From: Cunninghamia lanceolata
Taxonomy: Eukaryota > Streptophyta > Pinopsida > Cupressales > Cupressaceae
Assembly (NCBI GenBank): GCA_027924645.1
Contig: BSBN01001363.1
Coordinates: 1,166,001 to 1,230,000 of the forward strand
DNA length: 64,000 nucleotides
Direction: 5' to 3'
This document shows positions 11,985 through 25,300 of the stretch, in pieces. The notes under the pieces are model-generated. The model saw only the letters and a program-made list of their open reading frames with translations. It did no database searches and was not told where the DNA came from. Both the position numbers and the translations under genes were made by a program. Positions within the stretch are counted from its first letter, which is position 1, and every line of letters starts with the position of its first letter.

Positions 11985-14900
11985 GGTAGGTTGTAGAGGC
12001 AAAGAGGGGGGATTGCATGTAGAAGAAGAGAGAAGAAGGCTGGGAAAAGAAGCTTGGAACTTCAGCAATTGAAACAAACTTGTCGATTCAATAATCAAAG
12101 CCAGGTTCCACTGAATGCCTAATTTCTGAATCTAAATCTGTTTGGTTGATTGCTTCTTTAATTGCAAACAAAATTATTTGGTTAAATGGTTTTCTACTTG
12201 AACCTTCTGTCACTTCTGCAAATGTTTATTTTTCTATGGACAGATTTAGATGTAAATCATTCGGCCTGTAATAAATGGAATTTTCCTTACAATTCTCCCA
12301 CCGTCCTCCAAACCCTTATCTGAAAAGTGTTTCTTTAGATGAGGTCACCTCAACTAGTTTTCCTTCCTCTATATAACAACGAAATTTTTGGCATTGTCAT
12401 CTTCGCTCAGTCATATTTACCTGTAGCAGATTCCACCATGGTATTGAGTGAGGTTTTCTGCATTTGTCTTGGGGGCGCACATATATAACTGCCAGATCTA
12501 AATGGCATCGAACCTTAGTTTTGTTGAAAGAGAACAGATATGGGCAATGGATTGGTTATATATAATCTGCTGTTGTTGAATCACCATTAAAACCCTAAGA
12601 AACACATCGACCATTCCATGATATGATAACATAGTTAAGTATAGCAGATTCACTGGGTGTAGAGATTAGATTTTTATACTTTCTGTTGAATATTGCCTGT
12701 ATACCATCCTCCTTGGAAATGTTCCATCTATCAGATCATTGAGTCTGTAGGGAAATTTCTAAATTCTATACAATATTTTCTCTATCTTCTATCAAATTCT
12801 TGAAGAAATTTCCCAAAAAAAAACCTGCATGTGTTATAGCGACTTCAAAAAGGCGATTGCAGCTTTGTAAGACAGCAATCTGATTTTCTTTGATCAACGA
12901 TTCCCAAAAACCAGCGACACCTAAGACTTTTTAAACCACGATTTCCTTCAATAACAGCTATTGCAAACATCAATGACCTTATATTCCTTGTGACATCATT
13001 TCTTTCTTCCGATCTGCGAGTAAATTCTCTGCTTCAACAATATGCTCCTTCCTTTTGCATTTCCTCTAATCGGGTGTTCAACTTGTCTTGACCGATCTTT
13101 GTGACTTTGGTTTTATTTCTTGCGACCTAATCTCAATATTAGATGATCTCACATCGAACAAGAACTGTGGTTGTAAATTTTCAATCTTCCCTTAACACTG
13201 GCAGCTTATTGCTTCCTTCTTCAGTCCTCCTTATTGCTTAGGCTCTCATGATCTTACTTGCCTACAAATAAATAATTACTATCATATTGAGTGAATACTG
13301 TCATCCTTAGCAGATAATGGAATTTGTAGTGTCTAAACAGATTCATCATCTAAGTTGCTTTGTATTCTTGTCATGCATCGATTATTATTTGCACTCACAG
13401 TGAATCTGGCAGGAATAATGCCTGAAAACATTATGTACCTGTATTTGCTAGACGTTAAAACCTAAAATTTAGTCAATTTAATTTGTAGATCGCACCTTGT
13501 TGGCTGGGCGCACTTTTGAAGGAGTTTAATTATATAGAACGCTGCCCTTGGAAGCTAACCCATTTTGCATATATTCTGTAATCATTTCAATGCATATAGA
13601 TCGTTGTTTCTATCAACTAGATGCACCTTGTATTATAAGTTCAACTTTGTTGAACAACCCCGAAAACTAGCGATCTTGGTATATCATTGGAAATTCACCG
13701 TATTTTGTATTCACATTGCTGAGGCATTTGAGAGGTTCCTTCCTATAGATCACATCTTCACACTAGTTCAACGGACTACAAAACAGCCCACACAACCAAC
13801 ACAAACTTAGCAGATATCTCAGTGATGCATTTTGGCACTTCCTCTGAAGGCCAATGCTGCAAGGTAATCAGCTAAGCACATACAGCAATCAGCTGTTTGA
13901 ATTCTGTAAATGAGTTTGTAATCGGTTAAACCCTGTCAGAAATAAACATGTCTCTTTCCCATAGTCTTCTAACGATGTAGTCACCTATCACAGTTGGAAA
14001 TTTGCACAACCATAAGGAGTATCGACTAGGCATTGGATATAAGAAGACTGTCTAATGGAGATTGCTGCTGTTATTATTGTCTTTTGTGAGATATATCTTA
14101 AAAAGGGAGAAAATTGTTTTAAAACCAATTACCATCAATTAAATCAACTTGTAGTTAGAGGGAGCTATAGGGACGTTGTTAGAAGTCATGAGACTAAATA
14201 AATATCATCCATTTCAATGGCAAAACAGTCAATAACAATTTTACACCTCCTCTACGATAAATGCCAAATCGTTCACGATCTTTCTTACAACTCGATAGGC
14301 TATAACGCTCCAGACAGTTGTAGTAGGAGTATCTGTGTGAAAACTAGAATGCCTTGGAAACAAAACATGGTATTTACAACTATCAAGTGACGATTGCTTG
14401 AGAAATGACCATCCCGATAGAACTAAATCACCTCTAATAAAATCTTTTCTAGAGACATTCTTATTACAAAAATCATTAGCATATTATTACTCATTCTACG
14501 GTGGAAAATGGTAATTTGGTTGGTAAAATAATTTGTTTATTGTATTCCATTGAAGCTTTATTGGTTAAATCAATCTAAAGTTGGAAGAAATTCAATAGAG
14601 AAGGTCCAAAGATATGGAGTGTATCGGTTAATATATATGATAGGATAATGAGAAAATCATAAGGGTAAGTAGGTATTAAGTATTATAATTGATTTGAGCA
14701 GTTTCTTTAAGAATGAGTTGTTCAGTTAATCAGGTAATTTATTTAGATAACTAGTTGTATTGTATTAATTTAATTGTTGCATTTAATTAGTTTGATTAAA
14801 AGAGTTAATCCTCTATTGATTTTATTGAACGGAGGAAAAAATGGTAGTGTTATCTCTAGAACTATATTGAACTGAATGAGTTGTTGTCGAATTGAGAGTG

Positions 14901-16373
14901 GTCAAACTCAAATTCCAGAGGCTTAGTTGTCGTAGTTGAGTACTTGCAACATGTGTATAGTTGTTTTTGTATTTGTGATGTAATAATGATTATGTGGATT
15001 AAACATGGTATGAAGTATAATGAGGTATTGTCAAAGTTGATTATGTGTTTTGTGAAGTAATAATCTCTAGATGAGATATTTAGCCACTTGTGACTATTTT
15101 GTATTCATTTTGTCGAAATTGTTGTATGGAGAGACTTGGGAATCTGAAATAGAGTAAAGTGATGTAATGTTATAGGCAATGGATAACAACTAGTGTTATG
15201 ATTCCATTTGTAATGCAAGAGGGTTTATGCATTGCAGTGAACATGTATGTGTACTATTATAATGCCTTGTATGATGTTTAGGGTTTACTAGGTGTTATGA
15301 AGGAGAGTGGCTTTCAACGTGGGGCCGGCGCCCAAAGTGGCAGTCAGGATAACCCATTGAAAGTAGATTAATCAAGTGATAACCTAAAATGAACTAGGGG
15401 GTTAAGGGTAGATTTCACATTAAACAAGATTAATGGATTCCTCTCCCATGGCCTGTAGTGCTTGTTTAGACTAAGGATGAGTAGAGAAGGCCTGGTCAGC
15501 ATGATTGACTTCCTTGTCCTCATGAAAGGAAGGTCGATTCCGCATGTGTCACCCTATGGGGCCGGCGCCTAGTGAAAGGCTATCAGGATAACCATAGATG
15601 GGGGCTGGCGCCTAGTGAGATTCTATCAGGATAACCCATGCTAGGACCATGCAATGACACTCTCCCTACTACTACATAACATTCCTTATTTGGTCTCTCC
15701 ACTTAGGTTAAGTGTTGCCTCTGGAAGTTAAGTTGTGTTGTGTTGTTATTGCCATGTGTTGTATTGGCGTTTGGTCATCCTTTGTTCTTGTTTGTCTTTT
15801 GTCTACCTGACTATCATTGTTTGGGACCTCATGTTAACTCCTAGCTCAGGGGGTGGACCTTAGGGTTCCACATGGTCGGGTGGAAGAGCTTCCTTATCCA
15901 TTGGTTACTCTTTGACAAGTTCATGTGCAGAAAAGATTTATCCCAATTTTTAGACAATTGTACTTGTACCAGCTGATGAAGATGTATGTGTATAATCTTG
16001 TACCAGATTTGTGTTGCAAATCATTCATAATGTATGTAATTCTGATATAGTCTGAAAAATGGCAATGTAATGATGTACTTATGTGTAAGGAAAGTATTTT
16101 CCATTATGTATTTAATCATGTAGATTGTATTATTTGACGATATGCAATGAATATGAATAAGTTATTTAATTGTGCATTGGATTTAGATCAATTACCGATG
16201 TGGATAATAATGTTAGTTGGTTTGTAAAGTAATGCAGCCTTGAATCCTTAGAGAATATGTCGTAACTAGTTATGTTAACATTACTTGTTATCTTAAACAT
16301 TTTTTAAAAAAATTCCTATTTCATATAGCATAAATGTGTATTTCTTTAAGGTGTTCTAAGTGGGCGTTACATC

Positions 16374-16386
16374 TGGTATCAGAGCC
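16374..16386 (+). other. Primer-binding site, tRNA-Met type
   Basis: TGGTATCAGAGCC two bases after the LTR end at 16371, the usual complement to the 3' end of initiator tRNA-Met. Confidence 0.9.
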
Positions 16387-16522
16387 AAGTTGCTAACACT
16401 GGGTACTCTAGGTTTTATACTAGCCCATTAAGCTATACTAGTTGTCTAACTCTGAAGAATAAGTTCATTCGTAGTCCTTGCCTAGCAACCTGAAGTTGTT
16501 CTTGGGTGTGTTGTTCAGGAAA

Positions 16523-17730
16523 ATGCCTAGGGTATGAGGTCGAGGTCGTGGATGAGGTAGGGGTCATGGGAGAGGTGTGGATAACAGCCCTCCTCCTAGT
16601 TCCCCTCATGAGAGTACACAAGAAGGTGGAAGTGAGAATCAAGAGAATCAGGATCAGCCCGAGAGTGCTCAACTATGCCAGCTCCTTGAGGAGGTTCTTG
16701 CTCGTCTTAGTCCTAGGTAGGAGATGGAACAACCAGAAGAGAGAGAAAGGGAATGATCTCCTAGAAGGAGAGAAATCACAGCTGAACAAGAAGTGATTCT
16801 TGCAGGCCAGATGAGAGACCTGATGAGAGCCCGTCCTCCTACTTTCGATGGTTCTAGTAGTGGTATGGAAGCAGAGACATGGCTAATTGATTTGGAGAGG
16901 TGTTTTTCTATGCATCCTTATGGTAGCAACACTAAGGCAAGATGTGCCATCATGCATCTCAGAGGTTTTGCCTCTACATGGTGGCGACTAGAGGAACAAA
17001 AGTTGCATTTAGATATCGCGACAGTATCATGGGAACTATTTCTAGAAAGGTTCAGAGCTCAATTTCTATCAGACCACTGGAGGTAACGTCGAGCAGACGA
17101 GTTCCATGGGTTGAGACAGATGGCCATGACAGTGGAACAGTACAAGCGCAGGTTCTATGAACTCAAGCAGTATGCAGGCATTGGAAACGACAAGGCCATG
17201 TTAGTTCAACATTTTATTAGAGGTCTGAATGCATGCATCAGTGGAGGAGTTCATGTTTTTGAGCTGAAGACCATGGAGGTAGCAGTTGAGAAGGCTCGAC
17301 TAGTGGAGGAGAACTTGACCATGGCCCTAGGGGGTCATATAGGTGTACAGATCGGTAGCACTTCTCGAGCAGGTTCTGGTTCCATGGTGGTCAATCCCAT
17401 ACAACAGGTAACTCGAGGAGTCATCATGTACCTTCTAAGAGTGGACATCAACAACAATAGTTTTCCCAGACGAAATCAAGAAACTCTCAATATTAGCAAG
17501 GTAGTAGATTTCATTCCAAAAAAAAATTGAAGTTGGCAGAGAGTTAAACGTGATCGTGCCAGTCAACCAGCATAGAGCACACAATCTGTAGCAAGTAGAG
17601 GAAGTTTTCAGCAGTCAAATGCTCCTATAGGTGGTGGAGGTTTTGGTAGGGGAATAGGATGTTTCTCTTACGGCCAGCAGGGCCACATTGCCAGACAGTG
17701 TCCACGTAAGAATACTTCAGGATTTTGACA
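16523..17730 (+). pseudogene. Chromovirus gag, decayed
   Basis: The frame opens at ATG 16523 with an RG-rich start, then an acidic Gln/Glu stretch. The capsid-type gag domain (PPTFDGSSSGMEAETWL, AIMHLRGFASTWW, FRAQF) spans about 16830-17350. A zinc knuckle reads CFSYGQQGHIARQC near 17662, with the second Cys changed to Tyr. In-frame stops occur at 16535, 16553, about 16715, about 16754 and 17084, and again after 17525. The frame matches pol downstream (all segment starts differ by multiples of three), so gag and pol were one ORF. Confidence 0.9.
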
Positions 17731-18493
17731 GAGGCCCGCAGCTTCAGAGCCAACTGTTGGAGATGCAGGTAGGTCACATAGGGTGTTTGCGGTGATAGAT
17801 AATCACCAAGTAGAGCACGAAGGTACCATTGTGGAGACTACAGGTGTCTTGTGAGGTATTACTATTTCTATTCTTTTTGACTCTGGTGCTTCAGATTCTT
17901 TCATTTCCCCTTCTATAGTGGAGCGTTGCAAATTAGTGGTAGCAAAGCAAGATGTTAAGTGGCAGGTGGAATTGGCCTCTGGATCTAGGGTATCAGTAGA
18001 CTCTCTTGTCAATGGTTGTGAGTTGAGGATAGGTCCTTTATCTACCATGGCAAATCTTCGCATTATACCACTAGGATCTTATGACATAGTGTTGGGAATG
18101 GATTGGTTGGATGCTCATCGGGCAGTGATAGACTATCGCCACAAGTTAGTGAGGTGTATTGATGAATCAGGTAATGAAGTAGAAGTGGTTGGGATTCAGA
18201 GACCCATCTCTTTGCACATGATTTCTGCCATGCAATTGAAGAGATGTTTGCGTCAAGGATGCAAGTTGTTTGCTGTAACGGTTAATGACTTAGATTTTGG
18301 GGAGAGTAGGGAGACATCCCTTGACGATCATCCTATTCTCAAGGAGTATGAAGATGTCTTTCCTAGCGAGATTCTAGGTATGCCACCGAAGCGAGATATT
18401 GATTTTAAGATAGACCTTGTTCCCGAAGCAGAACCTATTTCACGAGCTCCATATCGGATGACTACCCAGGAGCTTAAGGAGCTTCATTTGTAG
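17731..18493 (+). pseudogene. Chromovirus protease region, decayed
   Basis: The aspartic protease active site reads FDSGASDSF near 17876-17902, followed by a typical LGMDWL motif near 18093. A TGA at about 17852 interrupts the frame just before the protease; the segment ends at a TAG at 18491, where CAG is the expected codon (a Leu-Gln-Leu context). Confidence 0.9.
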
Positions 18494-19669
18494 CTAGAGG
18501 AGTTATTAGCAAAGGGATTCATTCGTCCTAGTGTCTCTCCATGGGGAGCACCAGTGATTTTTGTGAAGAAAAAGGATGGATCTCTGCGATTGTGCATCGA
18601 CTATCGACAGCTTAATAAGGTGACTGTGAAGAACAGATACCCCTTGCCACAAATTAATGACCTCTTTGATCAGATCAAGGGAGCTAAGTTGTTTTCAAAG
18701 ATAGACCTAAAATCTAGATATCATCAGTTGCACATCTTTGAGGCTGACGTCCACAAAACAACATTTCACACCCGTTATGGACATTATGAGTTCACTGTTG
18801 TACCTTTTGGGTTGACAAATGCACCATTAGTGTTTATGAGTCTGATGAATGGTGTATTTTGCACCTATCTCGATAGATTTGTTCTATTATTCTTAGATGA
18901 TATATTGATTTATTCAAGGTCTATGGAGGAGCATGAAGAACATTTGCGACAGGTTCTGCAGTGTTTAATAGAAAATTAGTTATATGCAAATCTGGCTAAA
19001 TGTGATTTCTTTCAAACAGAAGTGAAATATTTGGGACATGTCATTTCTGACAAGGGTATTACAATGGACCCTTCAAAGATTCAAGCTATCATGGATTGGC
19101 CTGCTCCTACCAATGTTTCAGAGGTTCGTAGTTTCATGGGTTTAGTAGGCTATTATCGACGATTTGTGGAAGGATTTTCAAAGATAGCTCACCCTATAAC
19201 TTCTCTTCAGAGAAAAGGAAAGAAGTTCATTTGGTCAGAACAGTGTCAAGTAGCCTTTCAGACCCTTAAAGAGCGGTTGAATAGTGCACCTATTCTAGCA
19301 GTGCCTGATCCTGCCGGAGATTTTGTAGTATGTACTGATGCATCTCTGGAAGGGTTAGGAGTAGTTTTAATGTAGGAGTGTCGTGTGATAGCCTATGAGT
19401 CCCGCAAACTCAAAGATCATGAGTTGAACTATCCTACACATGACCTAGAGTTAGCTGCTGTTGTGCATGCATTAGTAAGATGGAGACACTTTTTACTGGG
19501 GCATCGGTTTGAGCTACACAATGATCACCAAAGTTTACAGTACATTTTTACACAGCCAAACCTGAATGCGAGACAAAGGCGGTGGATGGAGTTTCTTTGT
19601 GAGTATGATTTTGAGGTAAAATATATCCAAGGTAAGGAGAATGTGGTGGTAGATGCTCTTAATCAGTGA
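18494..19669 (+). pseudogene. Chromovirus reverse transcriptase and RNase H, decayed
   Basis: Reverse transcriptase motifs are present in order: [13 protein letters not shown] ([17 protein letters not shown], about 18557), the PFGLTNAP block (about 18808) and the catalytic [10 protein letters not shown] (about 18890). The connection and RNase H follow (YLGHVIS 19028, [11 protein letters not shown] 19330, YPTHDLELAAVVHAL 19431, ending in a DAL-type motif at 19658). Stops at 18977, 19373 and 19667 break the frame without shifting it. The stop positions fit Gln or Arg codons changed by one transition. A KSRYHQL sequence replaces the usual KSGYHQ, so the Gly is lost. Confidence 0.93.
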
Positions 19670-21110
19670 AGACATGAACTTTCATCAATCACTCTTGGAG
19701 TGGATTTGAGAGGACAAATTCTTGCAGCACTCCCTGTAGATAGATGGTATCAGGAAGTGAAAGCAGAAGTTGAGTCTGGTAGAACCTTGGAGGGTAGATA
19801 TGCCGAATATTCTATCGAGTCAGATGGTCTCTTGCGACATTTAGGTCACATTTATGTGTCTTCTACAAAGGGTCTCCATACCCTAATCATGACTAAGGCA
19901 CATCGGGCACCTTATTCTACTCATCCAAGTGTCAAGAAGATGTATGCAGACCTTCGCCAGATATATTTTTGGGCTGGAATGAAGAGGGATATTGCTGATT
20001 TTGATTCAAGATGCTTAGAATGTCAGAGGGTTACGGCATAACATCAGCATCCCACAGGTCTTCTCTAGCCACATCTTATTCTAGAATGGAAATGGGACAT
20101 TATTTTGATAGATTTTATAGTTGGTTTACCCATGTCCTCTTGTTGTCATGACGTAATAATGGTCACTGTAGACAGGCTTACGAAAGTAGCACACTTTTCT
20201 CCTGTCCGATCTTCATATAATGCTTCATCTGTGGCCAAAATCTTCATGGAGGATATAGTCAGATTGCACGGGATTCCTCGTAAGATAATCTCTGATCATG
20301 ATCCAATTTTCACTTCAGCTCTTTAGACATCCCTTCAACATGCATTGCGGACTCAGTTGAACTTCAGTTCAGCGTATCATCCAGAGACTGATGGGCAAAC
20401 TGAGAGGGTCAATCAGGTCCTCAAGGATATGCTCCGAATGTATGTCATGGATCAACAAAACCATTGGGAAGATTATTTGTATTTAGTGGAGTTTGCATAC
20501 AATAATGCATACCATAGTTCTATTGGCATGTCCCCTTTTTAGGCTCTTTATGGTTGTCCTTGTCGTACCCCACTAAGTTGGGATTGTCTTGGGGATAGAG
20601 TTCTTCTAGGACCACAGATGCTCCAAGAGATGGAGTAGCAGGTTGATCGCATTAGAGAGCATCTGGTGGCAGCACAGGATAGACAGAAGAAATATGTAGA
20701 TGCTCATAGACTTGATCGTCAATTCTCAGTTGGCAATCGGGTGTTCTTGTGGGTGCATCCGCAAAAGAGCCTAATTCATTACGGAAAAGGCTCTAAGCTC
20801 GCACCACGCTTTGTAGGACCATTCGAGGTTTTGGAGAGAATCGGTCCTGTTGCATACCATCTTGCTTTGCCACCTAGCTTGTCGCGCGTCCATGATGTAT
20901 TTCATGTTTCTATTCTTAGACCCTATCATCCAGATATTTCTCATGTCCTTGATTGGAATGCCTTACAGGTAGAGAACGGGCAGCTAGCTTTGGAGCCTGT
21001 AGGCATTTTGGAGCACAAGTGACTCACTCTCAGGGGCAGAGTCATAGAGCAGGTGAGGGTCCAATGGGATCCTAGTGATGAGACTTCAGCCACCTAGGAA
21101 GATACATCCT
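19670..21110 (+). pseudogene. Chromovirus integrase with chromodomain-like tail, decayed
   Basis: The HHCC zinc-binding part is visible near 19900-20030 (AHRAPYSTHPS, CLECQ). Core DDE positions are recognisable: DFIVGLP (20108), ISDHDPIF (20288) and HPETDGQTERVNQ (20381). A GPFEVLERIGPVAYHLALP segment (about 20818) and FHVSILRPYHPD (20910) lead to a C-terminal module (VRVQWD...LYPYLF, about 21052-21130) like the chromodomain tail of Tekay/Del elements. Stops are at 20039, about 20067, 20324, 20540, about 20636, 21020 and 21098. The frame is still continuous with gag. Confidence 0.9.
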
Positions 21111-21167
21111 GAATGCAAGAGCTATATCCATATTTGTTTGCAAGCTTCCAGGAGTAAGCCTGATACT

Positions 21168-21179
21168 AGGGGGGGAGGA
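21168..21179 (+). other. Polypurine tract
   Basis: AGGGGGGGAGGA directly before the 3' LTR start at 21180; primes plus-strand synthesis in this class. Confidence 0.85.
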
Positions 21180-21574
21180 TGTAGTGCCCCTCAACTTGTC
21201 ATCTATCAGATTGATGTTTGCTTAGTAGTATTAGACTTTATGACAGTATCTTAGACCGTAGATGATGGATCTCTTATTATCTTGTTAATTCATTATGGAC
21301 CTAAACATTATGATAACAGTTGTGATGTTGGATTCTATTATTTTATGCTTTAGAATTTGATAAATGAACTAGATGTTACAGATGTTTTGATGTTATTCAC
21401 TATATGGGATTGTGTGATAGTTGATCATTTTATGTTGATAACTAGTAATCAGATACCTTGTTCAACATAGTTAATTGTTTATTCATAATCGTGAATGGAA
21501 CAGTGTCGTATTACTCGCTCTCGAGTACCCTACCCCACTGCGATTTGCATTCACTATAGGACTGCATGCGGATT

Positions 21575-21632
<58 letters not shown>
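21575..21632. repeat. (TA)n(TG)n compound microsatellite
   Basis: About 12 TA units followed by about 18 TG units, at the position of the pure TA run 4893-4959 in the 5' LTR. Confidence 0.95.
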
Positions 21633-21635
<3 letters not shown>

Positions 21636-22326
21636 AACCATGCATTGCTGCAGGATGTAGGTACTAGGCACTGACTCCACCTGATGTACCAGGTTTGAGC
21701 GTGCCTTCGCTAATGGATTAGTTGTTTGGAGTTAACGTGAGGTCCCATGTCAGTGTTGTCTGGTTGTCAGTTTATCCTTTTCGTCATTGTCTGTCATTCG
21801 ATCATGACTTGCTGTTAGGTAATATTGCACCTTGAAGTCTAATTAGGTCCGAAGGTGTCTAAGTGTGTAAGGTAGTGTTGTGCTTTAATTGGAATCATTA
21901 TACGAAAAATATAAATGTTGATAATTGAATATACTTGTTGTAAATAAATTACTAATTTCGGGGAAATAAAATCATTAAATAAAGTTGTAAGAAATTTTGT
22001 ATTGTTCAATATAATATTATTTATAATAAATATTTAAATAAATAAAATAGTTGTAGTCATGTTGTAAATTGTGATTTACAACTTAATTAATAAAATAAAT
22101 TAAAATATAGTTATAAAATTATTGATTGATGTAATATTACAATTTTATTAATAACATTATGGTTGGTCAGTTATAAAATTAAATTTTGTCGGAACTGTGT
22201 ATTAATATTTTAAAAAAAAAACCTCTTGGGATCATTAAATTAAATATATATATATATATATATATATTTAAGGTGGGATGCACGGGATCGCGTGCCGAGT
22301 TCCTTGGAAGATGGAAGGGACTGCTT

Positions 22327-22334
22327 TATAAAAG
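22327..22334 (+). promoter_or_regulatory. TATA box TATAAAAG (chromovirus 3' LTR)
   Basis: Conserved with the other LTR copies, at +1147 of the LTR. Upstream G-box mutated to CGCGTG. Confidence 0.6.
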
Positions 22335-25300
22335 GGTAGGTTGTAGAGGCAAAGAGGGGGGATTACAGGTAGAAGAAGAGAGAAGAAGGCTAGGAAAAGA
22401 AGCTTGGAACTTCAGCAATTGAAACAGAATTGTCGATTCAATAATCAAAGCCAGGTTCCACTAAATGCCTAATTTCTGAATCTGAATTTGTTTGGTTGAT
22501 TGCTTCTTTAATTGCAAATGAAATTATTTGGTTAAATGGTTTTCTGCTTGAACCTTCTGTCACTTCTGCAAATGTTTATTTTTCTATGGATGGATTTAGA
22601 TGTAAATCATTTGGCCTATAATAAATGGAATTTTCCTTACAATTCTCCCACTTTCCTCCAAACCCTTATCTGAAAAGTGTTTCTTCAGATGAGTTCACCT
22701 CAACTGGTTTTCCTTCCTCTGTATAACAATGAAATTTTTGGCATTGTCATCTTTGCTCAGTCATATTTACCTGTAGCAGATTCCACCATGGTATTGAGTG
22801 AGGTTTTCTGCATTTGTCTTGGGGGTGCACATATATAACTGCCAGATCTAAATGGCATCGAACCTTAGTTTTGTTGAAGAGAACAGATATGGGCAATGGA
22901 TCGGTTATATATATAATCCACTGTTGTTGAATCACCGTTAAAACCCTAAGAAACACATCAACCATTCCATGATATGATAACACAGTTAAGTATAGCAGAT
23001 TCGCTGGGTGTAGAGATTAGATTTTTATACTTTCTGTTGAATATTGCTTGTATACCATCCTCCTTGGAAATGTTCCATCTATCAGATCATTGAGTCTGTA
23101 GGGAAATTTCTAAATTCTATACAATATTTTCTCTATCTTCTGTCAAATTCTTAAAGAAATTTCCAAAAAAAAAAACCTGCATGTGTTATAGCAGCTTCAA
23201 AAAGGCGATTGCAGCTTTGTAAGACAGCAATCTGATTTTCTTTGATCAATGATTCCCAAAAACAAGTGACACCTGAGACTTTTTAAACTACGATTTCCTT
23301 CAATAACAGCTATTGCAAACATCAGTGACCTTATATTCCTTGTGACATCATTTCTTTCTTCCGATCTGCGGGTAAATTCTCTGATTCAACAATATGCTCC
23401 TTCCTTTTGTGTTTCCTCTAATCGGGTGTTCAACTTGTCTTGACCAATCTTTGTGACTTTGGTTTTATTTCTTGCGACCTAATCTTAATATTAGATGATC
23501 TCACATCGAACAAGAACTGTGGTTGTAAATTTTCAAATCTTCCCTTAACACTAGCAGCTTATTGCTTCCTTCTTCAGTCCTCATTATTGCTTAGGCTCTC
23601 ATGATCTTACTTGCCTACAAATAAATAATTACTATCATATTGAGCGAATACTGTCATCCTTAGCAGATAATGGAATTTATAGTGTCTAAACAGATTCATC
23701 ATCTAAGTTGCTTTGTATTCTTGTCATGCATCAATTATTATTTGCACTCACAGCAAATCTGGCAGGAATAATGCATGAAAACATTATGTACCTGTATTTG
23801 CTAGACATTAAAACCTAATATTTAGTCAATTTAATTTGTAGATCGCACCTTGTTGGCTGGGCGCACTTCTGAAGGAGTTTAATTATATAGAACGCTGCCC
23901 TTGGAAGCTAACCCATTTCACATATATTCTGCAATCATTTCAATGCATATAGATCGCTGTTTCTGTCAACTAGATGCACCTTGTATTATAAGTTCAACTT
24001 CGTTGAACAGCCCCGAAAACCAGCAATCTTGGTATATCATTGGAAATTCACCGTATTTTGTATTCACATTGCTGAGGCGTTCGAGAGGTTCCTTCCTATA
24101 GATCACATCTTCGCACCAGTTCAACGGACTACAAAACAGCCCACACAACCAACACAAACTTAGCAGATATCTCGGTGATGCAGTTTGGCACTTCCTCTGA
24201 AGGCCAATGCTGCAAGGTAATCGGCTAAGCACATACAACAATCAGCTGTTTGAATTCTGTAAATGAGTTTCTAATCAATTAAACCCTGTCAGAAATAAAC
24301 ATGTCTCTTTCCCATAGTCTTCTAATGATTTAGTCACCTATCACGGTTGGAAATTTGCACAACCGTAAGGAGTATCGAGTAGGCATTGGATATAAGAAGA
24401 CTGTCTAATGCAGATTGCTGCTGTTATTATTGTCTTTTGTGAGATATATCTTAAGAAGGGAGAAAATTGTTTTAAAACCAATTACCATCAATTAAATCAA
24501 CTTGTAGTTAGAGGGAGCTATAGGGACGCTGTTAAAAGTCATGAGACTAAATAAATATCATCCATTTCAATGGCAAAACAGTCAATAACAATTTTACACC
24601 TCCTCTACAATAAATGCCAAATCATTCACGATCTTTCTTACAACTCGATAGGCTATAACGCTCTAGATAGTTGTAGTAGGAGTATCTGTGTGAAAACTAG
24701 AATGCCTTGGAAACAAAACATGGTATTTACAACTATCAAGTGACGATTGCTTGAGAAATGACCATCCTGATAGAACTAAATCACCTCTGATAAAATCTTT
24801 TCTAGAGACATTCTTATTACGAATATCATCAGCATATTATTACTCATTCTACGGTGGAAAATGGTAATTTGGTTGGTAAAATAATTTGTTTATTGTATTC
24901 CATTGAAGCTTTATTGGTTAAATCAATCTAAAGTTGGAAGAACTTCAATAGAGAAGGTCCAAAGATATGGAGTGTATCGATTAATATATATGATAGGATA
25001 ATGAGAAAATCGTAAGGGTAAGTAGGTATTAAGTATTATAATTGATTTGAGCGGTTTCTTTAAGAATGAGTTGTTCAGTTAATCAGGTAATTTATTTAGA
25101 TAACTAGTTGTATTGTATTAATTTAATTGTTGCATTTAATTAGTTTGATTAAAAGAGTTAATCCTTTGTTGATTTTATTGAACGTAGGAAAAAATAGTAG
25201 TGTTAACTCTAGAATTGTATTGAACTGAATGAGTTGTTGTCGAATTGAGAGTGGTCAAACTCAAATTCCAGAGGCTTAGTTGTCATAGTTGAGTACTTGC

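Larger units (their letters stand above)
4502..16371 (+). repeat. Chromovirus 5' LTR, interrupted
   Basis: Consists of 4502-5503 plus 11763-16371, about 5.6 kb in total, colinear with the 3' LTR 21180-26722. The interruption is the solo LTR 5504-11757. It is slightly longer than the 3' LTR mainly because its TA microsatellites are expanded. Its middle (about 12300-14200) shows no protein I recognise. Confidence 0.9.

Noticed and set aside
16523..21110. Reassignment of TAG to glutamine to explain in-frame stops
   Set aside because: TGA and TAA stops are also present, and the young intact ORF at 46253-48403 uses CAG freely with no internal TAG. Point-mutation decay explains it better.
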